In this document: one piece after another, positions 21,366 to 32,399 of the stretch
Layout of the letters: each line of letters begins with the position of its first letter
Numbering within the stretch: the first letter of the stretch is position 1
DNA from: Kappaphycus alvarezii
Taxonomy: Eukaryota > Rhodophyta > Florideophyceae > Gigartinales > Solieriaceae
Direction of reading: 5' to 3'
Length of the DNA: 64,000 nucleotides
Assembly (NCBI GenBank): GCA_002205965.3
Contig: NADL03000107.1
Location: forward strand, 124,001-188,000
Notes under the pieces: generated by a model
Seen by the model: the letters and a program-made list of their open reading frames with translations, nothing else
Told to the model about the DNA's origin: nothing
Database searches by the model: none
Program-made: the position numbers and the translations under genes

Positions 21366-22912
21366 TCATTGGCGGCGCCACCGGCCACTTGTGTGGCCCT
21401 TGTGCGCACGCCTTGTTTGAACGGCTAGACAGCAGTAAGATGGCAGGCTATTGGGCAGACCTCTTGGACCGTGGACAGGGCGGGGGTTGAATAAGGATGT
21501 CTGTAGGGCGGATATTCGTTCCCGGGACAGGAAAGGGGACCTCTTATTCGCAGCCCTAAAACCCCTAAAGCCTTCGGCGCGAGCAACTTGGTAGGCGAAA
21601 ACGTTGCGTTGCGAGTTGTGGCGATGCGGGTGACCAAAACCGGGCGGGCAGAGGTCCGCCAAGTGGTCCCCGAGTGCGTCCTTAGTTTGGTCGCAGTCGG
21701 CGCATGTGAGCTGGCGGGACTCGTCATATACGGGAGGCCAGTACATGCCCACTTCCCGCTCGTACAGGGTACAGTAGTACTGTATACTGCACGAGCAAAC
21801 AGGTCCAATCAGACAGTGACGCTGGGAGTCGCGCCACACAAAACTGGAGCGAGATACCGTAGAAACCTTTTCATGCATGCACGTGGCCAACGTGGACCAT
21901 CCAGTTAGGCTACACAGGACCTCGGTTTCTGCTAGTGTCTATCCGACCACGCACTGTCCTCATATGAGGCACACTTTGTCCTCATATGAGGACAATTTCC
22001 GTTACATTTTGGAAAGGAAAATGTTTTGGAAGCCCGAAATTTTTACTGGAAAAAAGGTTTTTTATGTTTAGTTACAGTACAGTAATTTTTACTGTGCATG
22101 CCCCCTCGTTTCTGAAACCCCCCACGATAATACGAATTATTTTACCTTCCAAAATGAAGTCGTTTTCACAACTTCTTGCAAAGAGCGGAAGCTGGTGAGA
22201 GAAAACTGGTCTAGCCTTCACCGAGGTCAACAATCTTGAAAAGTTTGTTTTGATCGGCCATCTGCACTCATGAACTAATGCGGAGGGACAAGAAATGCGC
22301 TGAGGTAAAAAAATTTTGTATTGAAAAAGAAGTGCTAAAAGTAGTCCTCATATGAGGACAAATGTCCTCATATGAGGACAACGGTCCAATGGACACTAGA
22401 TGGACGACTCTGGGCAATGGCTGAACAAATTGCCCACTCAAGAGAGAAAGGGACCCAAAGAAAACTCCATCACATGAACCGAGGATTCAGGAGACTTTAA
22501 AAAACTCCCTCTGTAAGCACATAGGATTACGAATGGAGACGGCGATGACAACGTCGCGAACTCCGGACGAGCGAGCTTGAAAGACCAGCCCGCAAGGCTG
22601 GAAGACGACTACACCTCGCGGTCCGTCAAAACGACGTTGCATTTAAGCGCGGCAGGGTACGGTGGACTTCGCAAACCTTGTTCGAGTAGTAGAGCCATCC
22701 TTATACATCTTTCCCAGTTCGTCCCACGTGCGCTGGGGGCGCGGAGAGGCATTCCAGTCGATGTGGCCATCGACAAGAGCGTTGCAGCGAGAGCTCTGCA
22801 GTCGTGACGGGCAATCTCCTGAGGGAAGAGCCGGCTGAAGGTCCTGCCGTGCGCTGGCGCCGAGCGAGATGAAGTGAAGGTTGGGTGTAGTCAGTCGAGA
22901 AGAGGTGGACAT
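21366..22912 (-). pseudogene. LINE family B tail, interrupted by a MITE
   Basis: On the minus strand the segment from 22912 reads LHFISLGASARQ, CNALVDGHIDW and RPQRTWDELGKM, which is the stretch between polymerase and zinc site in this LINE group. After the MITE (21955-22380) it continues with CADCDQTKDALGDHLADLC (Cys/His site) and HPHRHNSQRNVFAYQVARAE. The end abuts the DDE_Tnp_4 fragment. It is a 3' piece lacking the polymerase core, with several frame changes. Confidence 0.6.
21955..22380. mobile_element. MITE with doubled palindromic termini
   Basis: This 426-bp non-coding unit has two tandem copies of the palindrome TGTCCTCATATGAGGACA at each end: 21955-21969 and 21977-21994 on the left, 22344-22359 and 22363-22380 on the right. 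The interior is AT-rich, without ORFs. It lies within LINE-B antisense sequence, so it inserted after that LINE fragment. The superfamily is unknown, and no simple target duplication is obvious (flanks CGCAC and ACGGT). Confidence 0.65.
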
Positions 22913-23358
22913 TGAATCAAAGACTTGCTTAAGTTGCTCATATTTTGACAGTTCTGTACAGTACAGTACATCAAGGACAGTACTTACAGTAGTACTGAAG
23001 AGAACCTTACTGTACAGTACTTCATTGAGTATCTACTGCAGGTCTGACCATACACAGTACGGATAAGAAGTAACCGGATGTTCCTGGAAGAGAGGGGTGA
23101 TTTAATATCTGAAAGATACTGTATGGTCGGTTCAGGCCCCGAAGATCCTACAGGGTGCTGGAAGTGATGTGCCAGGTGCTGAGCAAAGTCTTCATTGGCA
23201 CAAGTTGTTATGTTAGATCGTGTGCCAATGATTATTAACAGCGTCATTCCGGATCAAGAAAAAATTTCAAGGCACTGAACTTCAAACAGTTACTACGGTC
23301 ACTCAAGTGGTCATCTTGCAGTACTGCGGATACTACAGTACAATACCCAACCAACTAT
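22913..23358. other. CTGTAC-rich spacer
   Basis: It contains overlapping runs of (G)TACAGTAC and a diverged direct repeat of 20330-20470 (see there). No ORF longer than 87 codons and no recognised motif is present. Confidence 0.45.
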
Positions 23359-24360
23359 CTACTCCGCCTTTCTCTTGCCAACAATAAGGTTTGCACAAAA
23401 CAGCACAAACAATGCATCTCCCTCCCGCGCCTCAAATTTGTTCTTCAAAAACTCCCTCAACTCCTTCTTCTTCTCATCCCCCAACGACGACAAGTCAATA
23501 AACGCGCAAGTATTCCAAATCAAATCCAGCAATTCATCCACATCTGAGAAAACGTTTGTATGAACCGAGCGATACACTGCAACATCCTCATGCCCCGCCT
23601 CAGCCAACACCCGCCGCGCCTTGTCCGGATCGGCCCACACAACCCACGGCTGTTTCTCCTCCGGCCACTCCTCATCCATGTCCGGGAACAACGAACCATA
23701 CGCACTCGGCATCAATCCTCAAACTCCAGCCCATATCCCGCCTTTCACAAAACCACCAACCCAACCGCCACAGCATTCACAATCACAACCGAAAAAAAAA
23801 AACGTCAGTCCACTCGCGGCAACAGCACTCACGACCAAAACCCCATGTCTCCAAACTCACCCTCTTCAACTCCCCTACCACACGCCTCCGGCAACCCCAC
23901 CCACGCCGTAATCCCAAACACCCACCCCCCGCAACACCCGTCTCACCCCCCAACACCCCATCCCTCTCCTGCATAACCGCAATTCCAAACGAACTAACCA
24001 CCACATCCACACTCCCCTCCCCAACCCCTCAATCGCGCCGCATCGCCATGTAAAAACCGAAACTCCGTCAAACATCCCCCCGTCCGCTCCCTGACCGTCC
24101 GCTCCGCCACCTCCAACATGTCCCGACTCACGTCCACACAAATCATACACTGCCCCTCGATTCCCTCGGGAAACATGTCCAGGTACGCCTGCGCGATCAC
24201 TCCCGTCCCGCAACAGATGTCGAGAATCACACGTGAGGTCGTAAGCGGGTGTCGAAGGGTTAGGAGAAGGTCGCGGGCGTGGGGATGGGTGCGAGGGGAG
24301 AGGTTTGTTTCGTAGGAGGGTGATGCGGTCCCAGCCGCTTGCGGACTGGTCGATAGACAT
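23359..24360 (-). pseudogene. SAM-dependent methyltransferase (class I), frame-interrupted host gene
   Basis: Read on the minus strand from an ATG at 24358-24360 (MSIDQSASGWD). The next frame carries SYETNLSPRTHPHARDLLLT, motif I VILDICCGTGVIAQAYLDMF, motif II-like MICVDVSRDMLEVAERTVRE and TEFRFLHGDAARL. A further frame gives DVVVSSFGIAVMQERDG (motif IV position) and a third GVFGITAWVGLPEA (beta5 region). The last open frame (23715-23359) has PSAYGSLFPDMDEEW, WADPDKARRVLAEAGHEDVA and ends with LFCANLIVGKRKAE. The order and length fit a UbiE/COQ5-like small-molecule methyltransferase of about 290-300 residues. Frame changes near 24310, 24020 and 23920 fall in C/G-rich runs; an intron is possible near 23720-23830 (GTGAGT donor) but its phase does not join cleanly. 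Either a young pseudogene or a gene damaged by sequencing indels. The coding part is much G+C-richer than its neighbours. Confidence 0.65.
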
Positions 24361-24660
24361 GGTAGTGGGGGAGTGTGCGATGAGGGCATGTGTGGAAAGG
24401 AGATGGACTTGTCTAAGGTGGGGAAGAGTGGGGTTGGGAGGTGCCATTGCCAATAAAGCTCGTTTTGTTGCATTGCTGTGGAAATGGATCCGTAATGTTG
24501 GCGTTACACAACGGTTCTGTAATTTCACTGCAGCGGCTCGTTTGAGAGGCAAAAATCTGTATCAGGTGTTAGTTCAAATGGGGAGGAAATTTTAGGTATT
24601 TTGATTAAAAATGTTAATTTTGAAGCCCCATTTTTGCTTGAATTGTTGATTACTCAGAGG
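24361..24660. other. Upstream region of the methyltransferase
   Basis: This is the 5' flank of the methyltransferase gene on the minus strand. A longer N-terminus from an ATG at 24473 is possible in one frame but has low-complexity Pro/Ser/Thr content. No TATA box is clear. Confidence 0.3.
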
Positions 24661-24963
24661 CTAGTTGAAATGCTTGTGTCCTTCCTTTTTTTTCCTACTC
24701 GGTCCAAGCGTAACCTCTCCTCTTTTTTCCCCAAACTCTAAGAGCAAGACTACCAGTCTTATTGAGCAGTATAGAAATGGAAAAAGCAATGCAACTGGAC
24801 AAATTTATCAGAAAATCAACATCTCTCGAGCCAATCATTGGTGCCGTTCTATTTTTACCCTCAGCACATCTTCTAGTTGGCGCATAAGATCTCGACTTCC
24901 AGTCCAACAACCCATCTTCGTGATCCTGCACAGTGTATCCCTCCTCTCTCTCCTCTCAAAAAA

Positions 24964-25750
24964 GCTTTATGGAGACGCCTCACCATAGAGGAAGTAGCTA
25001 CGGCCGAAGCCACGATGCGCAAAGAAACTGCGAGCGCGGATAAATCTTCCAGCGAGCATAAACGAGGTAGATGCAAGACGTTTACAGAAGATGAGATTAT
25101 ACCTCGCGAAGGCATGGATCGAGCAGTGATAAAAGGCTGCAATCGGAACGAGAAAAACAATGTGGGGGCATGAGGATATTTGCCGGCAAAAGTTTATGAT
25201 GAAGCGGACTGCGGGATCGCTTCGCAGTACATGGCATCGCGCGGCCGTGAGGTTCAACATTTTATTGCTGCTAGACGTAAAGCTAGGAGTATGAAGATAT
25301 CTGGGGCAAACGACGATTTGTTTGAGGAAGTTGTGCAAGAGCAGTACCAAGAAGAGCTGGAAAAAAAGGAAAAGACAGAACTGGATCTATGCACCCACTT
25401 TAAGTAGACAACAACCGCTGTTTTTCTTAGTAGGCACGACAATTTCTTGAAGAAAGGTTCAAGTACAATGGCAAGGCAGGAAGCAGTGATAGATCATCAT
25501 CTGAGCGGAATGGAAAAAGGAGCCATAAAGCATCACAAGAAGAGATATACTGAATTTGGTTGACCAGGTGGACGAAAGGCAAGGGCAAAAGGGATGCTAT
25601 TGACTTCTGTAATGCGCTTACCACTGGAGCACTATTTTTATCGAGTGAATAAGAGAAGTAAGTGACATCAGTTGGCGTAAATCGCAGGAAGTTAGCGGAG
25701 AGGGATAAAAGCGAAGAGGAAAAAATTGATGAAACTTTTCGGGGCATTTA
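24964..25750 (+). pseudogene. Harbinger accessory protein (SANT/NAM-associated type)
   Basis: The plus-strand frame carries RCKTFTEDEIIPREGMDRAV, AKVYDEADCGIASQYMASRG and the hallmark SGANDDLFEEVVQEQYQEEL followed by CTHFK. The last part is typical of the C-terminal domain linked to NAM in the second protein of Harbinger-type elements, where it helps the transposase reach the nucleus and bind the ends (known for Harbinger). After a stop at 25405 similar charged text continues to about 25750. In-frame stops near 25171 and 25405 break the frame. Confidence 0.55.
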
Positions 25751-26091
25751 ACGAAGTCTTGCCGAGGGGAACGAAATGTTGAGGGATGCGACAATCGAAA
25801 GGAGAGGCAAGCCCAGGAAGCTAATGAAATTGCTCTTCTGAAACTTCTTGACGCAGATTCGCAGGAGTACAAGGAGTTGGTGCAGGATATTTTGGAAAGA
25901 AGGAGGGAAAGACGACGCAATCGTCCGTCGGCGTCGAGAAACAGCGTAGAATCCACGATATAGCATCATGAGCTGTCATGGAAAATGAAAATTCTGGAGG
26001 TGAGTTGTAGGTGTGTCGTTGCCCTTGGCAAGTAAAGGAGGAGGTTGATACCTCGTTTTCCGTTAGTCTTGGTTTTGGAACTCATTTGCAT

Positions 26092-27456
26092 CTATCCTCG
26101 CCTTTTTTGCTCTTTCACACTTTGGATTAAGTCGTCAAGAAGGGAATAAAATCCAATTGGAGAAGTTAGGATACTCTCCCTGATTTGAAAAGCTTTTGCA
26201 TCGAAGATACCTACGAACATCATCATTTCGTTATTGATCATTTCTTCCTGGTCACTCTTTTCCGATTCGCGCTGCTGCGCCTGTGTATATTCTTCTTCAT
26301 AAAGCTCGGTGACGAGATTTTTCACCATACTATCCTCATCGTATTCGTCTTGAAATTGGCCTTCTTGATCCATACGAGCTAACATGTTGTGTAGAATAAT
26401 ACATTTCTCGCTTACAGCTACAACATCCTTCTTAATCAAAGATAGTACTCCTTTCGCATTATGTAGAACCGTGACTGGAGAACCCCAAATGCTCTTTCGA
26501 TGTCCTTCCGGGGAGCTTCTTGGATTTTTGTATACAACTGCTCCCCATCATTTGCAGGTTCATGTATCGGTTTCGCAAATATCGTCCATGACAGGTAAAT
26601 GCCATAGACCAAGAAGAATCCTTTTCTTGGACTCTGAGATACCCAGAACAATTTGCACTCCGTAAGAAGATCAATACTATAAGTACCATTTAGTACAGAG
26701 GTAAACAGAGGTGAGTACTCGAGTAATGTCCTGTAATTATTTGTCCCGCATCGTCCCACGAACCAGTGCCACACGTGTATATCTCTATCACACCAAGCTT
26801 GCATAGCGATATTAGCCAGTTTACCCTCGTTCTTGTTATGGTACTGCACTTTCAATGCGGCGGGGCAGTTCTTTCATGTCAGTTCGCATCCATCTACACA
26901 CCCTATACATCTCCTAAAGCCTTCCCCCGCATATCGATCTGATATTTCCTGTAGTTCACTAACACTCGGAAGCCGATTAAGAAAGTTGGGTCCATACCAA
27001 ACTTTGATATATCTGCAGAACTTCTTAAAATACTTTCGTAGCGTATCTGGAGCCAATAAACAAGCTTCATCCATGTCATCAAACGATCTTCCGGTTCCTA
27101 ACAGGCGAAGACATGCCAGTACCTTGACTGCAGGGGTACGCCCAATCGTCCAGATGCGTTTTTACCCACTCTTCATATCTGGGGGAATTTTGTTGACAAG
27201 TCTTCTAGTAGTTTGTAAAACATTCCTCGGGGAACGCGGAATTTACGTCGAAAACTGCGTAACGGGTACACGAGATTATAGCCAAGGTAATTTTCAGCCA
27301 AGTGCTCTCTCCCCTCTCAATCTTTCTCGTCCCTGGGCTTCTTCCGCGGCGCGGCTTCGCAATTTCCTTGACGCGAGTTGCAATCGCGAGAGTGGGTCCA
27401 ACAGCTGCCGCGCGGTTGCGTAGAAAAGTGCTCACTGCAGTTTCGTCTTCACTCAT
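26092..27456 (-). pseudogene. PIF/Harbinger transposase ('plant transposon protein' type)
   Basis: Minus strand, in order: an N-terminal Lys/Arg-rich part (TRVKEIAKPRRGRSPGTRKI), DEACLLAPDTLRKYFKKFCR, FRRCIGCVDGCEL (first catalytic Asp region), WHWFVGRCGTNNYRTLLEYS (second), LVYGIYLSWTIFAKPIHEPA, then RKDIERAFGVLQSRFYIMRK (catalytic Glu region) and CIILHNMLARMDQEGQF. The last 115 residues are acidic. The three-part DDE layout matches the family; the length, about 450 residues, is normal. Breaks: a frame change near 27220, an in-frame stop near 26873 and a frame change near 26440. It would cut and paste the element at TWA sites. It is inactive as it stands. Confidence 0.8.
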
Positions 27457-27844
27457 GTTCCTCTCAATTCATACATGCCGATGGCAGTATACGTGCAGGA
27501 GTAATGAAGAGCGGGATGGGCTCGTTTGGATTCAGAATCCCGTACTTTCCCTTCTAATTGTTTTCAGATACTTTTAAGGCGATTCGAAAACGAATGGCAA
27601 TTACTAAGTATTACTGAAGCTTATACTCCAGAAATTTTTTCTAGTAAAGAAGAACTAATATTGATGCCTTCGATTTTTTCAGCCTTTCAGATGCACATTT
27701 ATAAATTTTGTTCCTAAATTTTAGCGCACTGGTAGGCTTTCTCTAAGCATCCGCCCCCGCTTCCCCTTTACATGAAGCCAAGAGTTGCGACATACAGTTG
27801 CGGGTCGTTCTGGGCCTTCCATCGGGTCTGTTGTCCCGCCAACA

Positions 27845-30780
27845 TGCCCCCCTCCTGACTGTATGCCGCCCTCCGACATACAGCTGCACAATTCCCTTCC
27901 TTTCCTTTCCGTTACTCTCTTTTTTATGTTTTGACTCCACTGTAATCTAACCCCTCTAACGCTGTGGCCCCTGTAAACAGACCCATACTAGCGCTCCACC
28001 TTTCCAAGTGCTCCGTTTTCCACAAACTCCTGCAACAAGCAGCCCTCCACCTTCCCAAGTGCTCCGGTCCCTCAGATCATGCTGCGCCCTTCTTCCCAGG
28101 CCGACCTACGGCAACAGTTCCCCGTGCCAGCTCTGCAACTTCCGCGCACTACTGACTCCTACAGACACCAGCGAACAACTGAAGTGCAGTCTCAAACCAC
28201 CGGTATACGAAGGTGCTTCCAGGTTGCCTAGCAGTGTTCGTGATCTTGAAGTGGCGCTCGTGGTGCAGTTCCGTCGGATCCCGGCGTGGGTTGCCAGGTG
28301 TTGTAGCAGAGGACACACGCTCTCTTCTTCCTGAATGGCGCGCATCTAACAGTTGGCACGGCTCAGTACCAGCGGGCGAGCAACTTGGGCGGAAATTGCG
28401 ACGAAGGAATCTCGGACTCCGAGAGACGCTAACTGGATGCCACGGATAAGCCGTCAGAAGCCCGTGCTGCGCTTGGAGATAAGTTTCGACATCACCAAAG
28501 TCACATTCCTCAGCGATAATGTCCAGATGCCCTACGCCACCCATGCCTCCGTGGGGGCGTTAGGTGTATCAAGTCGATGCAGAAGAATTCGAGGAGTTGT
28601 TTAGCGCTCACGTAGCCTCCTATGTTACGCCAAGTTGCGGAACAGAGTTCATCCAGGACGACGAATTTCGACTCGGCTTGAACGAACCCTTTTACGACCA
28701 CCGTTCCTAGACCAAGATGCACGAAGGAGAATGAGCTATCCGCGCCCTGTACCGGAACGAGGAAGAATGGTTGTACAAGGCGGAAGATGCCCATACTCTC
28801 GATTATAATTCGGTCTTTCTTCACATTTTAGCCTACTCTGGAGATAGGGCGGGCAATAATCACTCTATTGCTCAAAATGGAGAGTTCTTCTTCGAGACCG
28901 CGCCGCGGGTCGCCTTGGTGCTATCCGCTAAGTCCATTGATGGTGTCATCTTCGCAAAGGGAGGCGTCTCATTATCTTTTACCACGCTCCCGTGAACTTC
29001 AGGTCTCCGCTTCATCCTTCCTTGCAGATCCGCGCATTGAAGTGATCTTCCGAGACAACTCCGACTTATGCCTTGTCTATGCGATTTCCAACGCTCTGTG
29101 GAAACTCGGGGCACCTTCGACTGCCCGGAAGTAGATAGACCTAAATCTTCAAGGGAAATACCCAGGAAGCTAAGGCCTATTTGAAAAAAGGAATTCGTAT
29201 CCGAAGTCTAAGGGATACACAAAAGCTTGCACCACCTCGCTTGTTCATCCTTCGTCAGGTACTACCCTTGTGACCTTTCCTCCCGGACTTCTTAGCTTCA
29301 ACTCCCTACGTGTTCGTCGTCACCTTCCAGGGGTCGTGTGGGGTCTCCCATTGCGTGACGATGAACAGCATAACCCGCCAAATTTTGGATTCGAGCGAGC
29401 CTTTTGCGTTTGCACTTTCTCCCGAGGCATTGAAAGACTGCATTGGACCGGACCTCGTGTTTATTTCCATCGTAGAAGTACGCTGGGTCGGTTCTTGTTA
29501 AGGGCGGTAAACCTGGGATTCCCTGTCCAGCCATAATAACCTGTCAGTCAGGAGGCGCGAGCGAGCCATGAAGAAAACCTAGGGCAGCAGCCGTCAGGGC
29601 GGTTTACTCTTCCCTCTGTTGCTAGCTCCTCAGAGTTCCCCACCTGGTGCAGTGCATAGCTGGCGCCCTACCCCAAAGCCACGCAATTAAGAAGGAAAGT
29701 GTAAGGTGATCCTCTACGATGGGGTCCTAGAGCGCATGGTATGGGTGCGCGGCCCATGGCTGTACCTATTTAGAGTAGCTAATGATAGATTAGATCTAGA
29801 TTCATATTGGATCCCTGGAACCGGCTCACCTGAGCCGACAGCGGGCAAGGGGAGTACTTTGTATATAAAAGGTCCGATACCCCACCTTACCCTCCCTTGA
29901 GTGTAAAGTCACCTTGGACGTACTTGATCTCCCAACCCCTTATAGTTGCGAATCTATCGATCGAGTCTTCCCTTCTATAAGCGCTCATTGAGGAGCGCGG
30001 AAGTCTTTGGTACCCCTTCATCCCTTTCCGTTTCGCCGCTTCCGTTAGCCGCTAGCGTTTGTTCCATCGCGGCAGATTGCGACCGCTGCCGGTGACGGTG
30101 CGTGCCGGGGGGCGTGAGCATGATTAGCCTCTGGTTATTGGTGAAGCGACCGACGCACCGCAGGTAGCGTCGTGTCAGCGACCCCTGCTGGGGTTCAAGT
30201 GGTGCGGTAAGGTTTCACCGCTGTTACAAGGTATCGACGGGACCACTGTGAGTCCCTCAAGGAGTCGGTGTAAGGCATGATCTGGGCCAAATAAAACAGT
30301 TGGCGGCCATGAGGCTGGCCGTACGCAGTCCATTCTACGAAAGTAAGTCCTTGCTGGACATTTGGGAGTTACGTCTCACGCCGAGCTGCACCCAGTATCT
30401 CCTTTGCCGTACAAGTCTCTACCACCACCGCGACTACCGTTTGCCGCGGTTCAAGCTACCGCCAGAGTAGGGAGTCGGGCACCTTCAGTGTTTGAAGATC
30501 AGGTTGACCGCTGTTGGTTGTTGGTTTTGTTAGTGGTAAGCCGTTGCACCACACCTGGCTCTGAACCTTTCCGTGTCCATTCTTAGATGTTTCGGCTGAT
30601 CGGGCATATTCATCATTTTGCTTAGTACCATCTTCTGTCGTATGCTCCTCTAGGTAACCGAGAGGACTACTTGAATAAATTAGCAAAACGTTTCAAGTAG
30701 CGAGCTAGCCTTCTAGAGCTAGTTCCCTGGCGCGTGTCAAGACCCATCAACAAAACCAATTGTACCGTGGGTGATCAGCT
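27845..30780. other. gypsy-2 3' region with antisense coding remnants
   Basis: This 2.9-kb part lies between the integrase and the 3' LTR of gypsy-2. Its clearest coding-like text is on the plus strand, antisense to pol: an acidic stretch (about 28.57-28.98 kb), a Cys block (DLCLVYAISNALWKLG, near 29.07 kb) and a His/Asp block (SHCVTMNSITRQILDSSEPF, near 29.35 kb). The Cys..His..Asp order recalls papain-like or OTU-type proteases. It is decayed in several places. From 29540 on it is G+C-rich and non-coding, with TATATAAAAGG at 29862-29872 on the plus strand. An antisense gene in the 3' region is known for some plant gypsy elements; identity here is uncertain. Confidence 0.35.
29862..29872 (+). 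promoter_or_regulatory. TATA box candidate inside gypsy-2 3' region
   Basis: TATATAAAAGG is a strong TATA match on the plus strand. It lies downstream of the antisense protease-like remnant and so cannot drive it. It could belong to an inserted LTR of another family or drive transcription toward the integrase. Confidence 0.35.
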
Positions 30781-30784
30781 TTTT

Positions 30785-31580
30785 TCACACGGCACGGTCG
30801 GTAGAAGTACGATTCAAACGCGGCCTATTTGCGGGTCTTGTTGAATGCCTGACTATGCGCCACCAGCACTTTATCCCCGACGTTAAACTTCTTCTCCTTC
30901 TCCTCACTTTTCCGTGGTTCTCCGGAATTAGCGGCCGCAGCAACGCACACGGCGGACTCACCGAATATCTCGAGTAGCCTATGGTGAGGATCTGCATCGG
31001 CAAGGAGCTCCACTGCGTCGCTCGCTAACATCCTTGGGCTGAATCCATACATCATGTGGAACGTAGGTAGGGTGGGACCACGGTCACGACGATGATAAAC
31101 GTAAAGAAGTTGAGGAAGTACCTCCCCCCGGTCTCCTCTTATTATTACAACTATCTTCTCAATAGCATACTTAATCTTTCCTATCGTCCTCTCCGCCCTC
31201 CCGTTCGCCATAGAAGCGTAAGCGAGTACTGCCCTTCAGTCCACGCCCTTACACCCATGAAGTCCTACACCAAAGCAACCATGACGGCGGCGGTATTGTC
31301 TAAAACAATCATCCTTGGCAGTTCTAGCGGGATGATGATCTCCTGCTCAGTGAACCGTACAAAGGCACCCGTCAAATCCTCCGTTGCCCCTGCAATCAGC
31401 CACCCCGTCAGGTGTTCCGACGCAACTAGTACGAACCTTTTCCCAGTCTTGGAGTGCTTTAAAGTCCAGTAAGTCGATAGAGAAATTCTGTAATAACCCC
31501 GTGACTGGCGCTCGAAGTCTCGTATAGTACGTCGGAAGCTTCCTCGCATGTTGAAAACCGTGGCATGATCTAACATAATC
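30785..31580 (-). pseudogene. gypsy-2 integrase
   Basis: Minus-strand blocks: GYYRISLSTYWTLKHSKTGK, FVLVASEHLTGWLIAGATED, ELPRMIVLDN (second Asp region), NGRAERTIGKIKYAIEKIVV (catalytic Glu region), and a C-terminal GDKVLVAHSQAFNKTRK. The blocks correspond to those of gypsy-1 (MEHLTGWPIAVAVEEANAEV, NGKAERMVGTIKRAISKTMS), so the two elements are related lineages. Decayed. Confidence 0.7.
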
Positions 31581-32399
31581 CTTTACGTCGCGATAGAATC
31601 CGGGCGACCAGAAGCGATCCTTTACGAACTTTCTTGTCGATCCGCGTCCAAATGTCCTACATCGTCATTGAACGTAGCCATAATTCCACAAGCAGGCCAG
31701 GGGTCGGCATGACTCGAAGGCCATTCTTTTTCCTACGGATCAAGGTGTTATTCCAAAGCATAATTTCTTGCGCTTCGCTTCATTGCGACTCTTCTCTTAT
31801 GATCTTCCTCTTGAACCTGCTAGCCCACCAAGAACCTTGTCACGTCCAAAAATTGTGGCTCCAAATCTTACAGCTTGGGGTTCGCCCATTCAACCGTGGA
31901 GACGAACCCTTCCGTCAAATTTTCATCTCCTTCCTTCCCTCCTCCCTCTATGGGCCGTTGAAAAAGATAATAAGCCGCCTCATTCGAAGACCCCGGGTGT
32001 TACTTAATCTAGAAGTTGTACTCGGCCATCAGATCTAACTAACGTTCCAACCCTCCATGAATATCCTTCTTTTTAAACGATGTTTGCAACGCCTGGTGAT
32101 CAGTGTAGTACAAATGTTTCTCTGATAGTAGATAGACTCGGAACTATTTCAACGTGAACACGACACCGAGCGCTTCCCTTTCGCTGGAGATGTACCTGGG
32201 CTCTTGCCCTTTCATTGTCCGGGACGCGAATTGAATCAGGTTGTATCTTTCAATTCTCCTCCTTCTGAGGCAGTACAGCGCCAAAAAACACTGAAGAGGC
32301 ATCGGTTTCAACGACGTGTGGGGAGTCAAAGCAGGTAAAGGCAAATGCCGGCGGCTTTGTCAGCTTCTTCTTGAGATCCCCGAAACCTCCTGCATCTCT

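Larger units (their letters stand above)
24742..27743. mobile_element. PIF/Harbinger DNA transposon, 3.0 kb, full-length termini
   Basis: The terminal inverted repeats GAGCAAGACTACCAGT (left) and GAGAAAGCCTACCAGT (right, reverse complement) match at 14 of 16 bases. The target duplication is TAA (24739-24741 and 27744-27746), the preferred site of the superfamily. It carries two convergent ORFs: an accessory NAM/Myb-type ORF on the plus strand (about 24.96-25.75 kb) and a transposase on the minus strand (26.09-27.46 kb). It sits inside the left LTR of gypsy-2 and is therefore younger than that element. Confidence 0.92.
24666..27844 (-). repeat. 3' LTR of gypsy-2, split by Harbinger
   Basis: The two halves (24666-24741 and 27747-27844) align end to end with 35311-35481. 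The break falls at CTC/TAA/GCATCC, where the intact partner reads CTCTAAGCATCC. Confidence 0.9.

Noticed and set aside
22920-23060. CTGTAC runs as a CRISPR array or telomere
   Set aside because: The units overlap and have no spacers or fixed period, and the host is eukaryotic.
23556-24053. 165-residue Pro/His/Thr-rich plus-strand ORF as a gene
   Set aside because: It is the shadow of the C-rich methyltransferase strand; low-complexity composition explains it.
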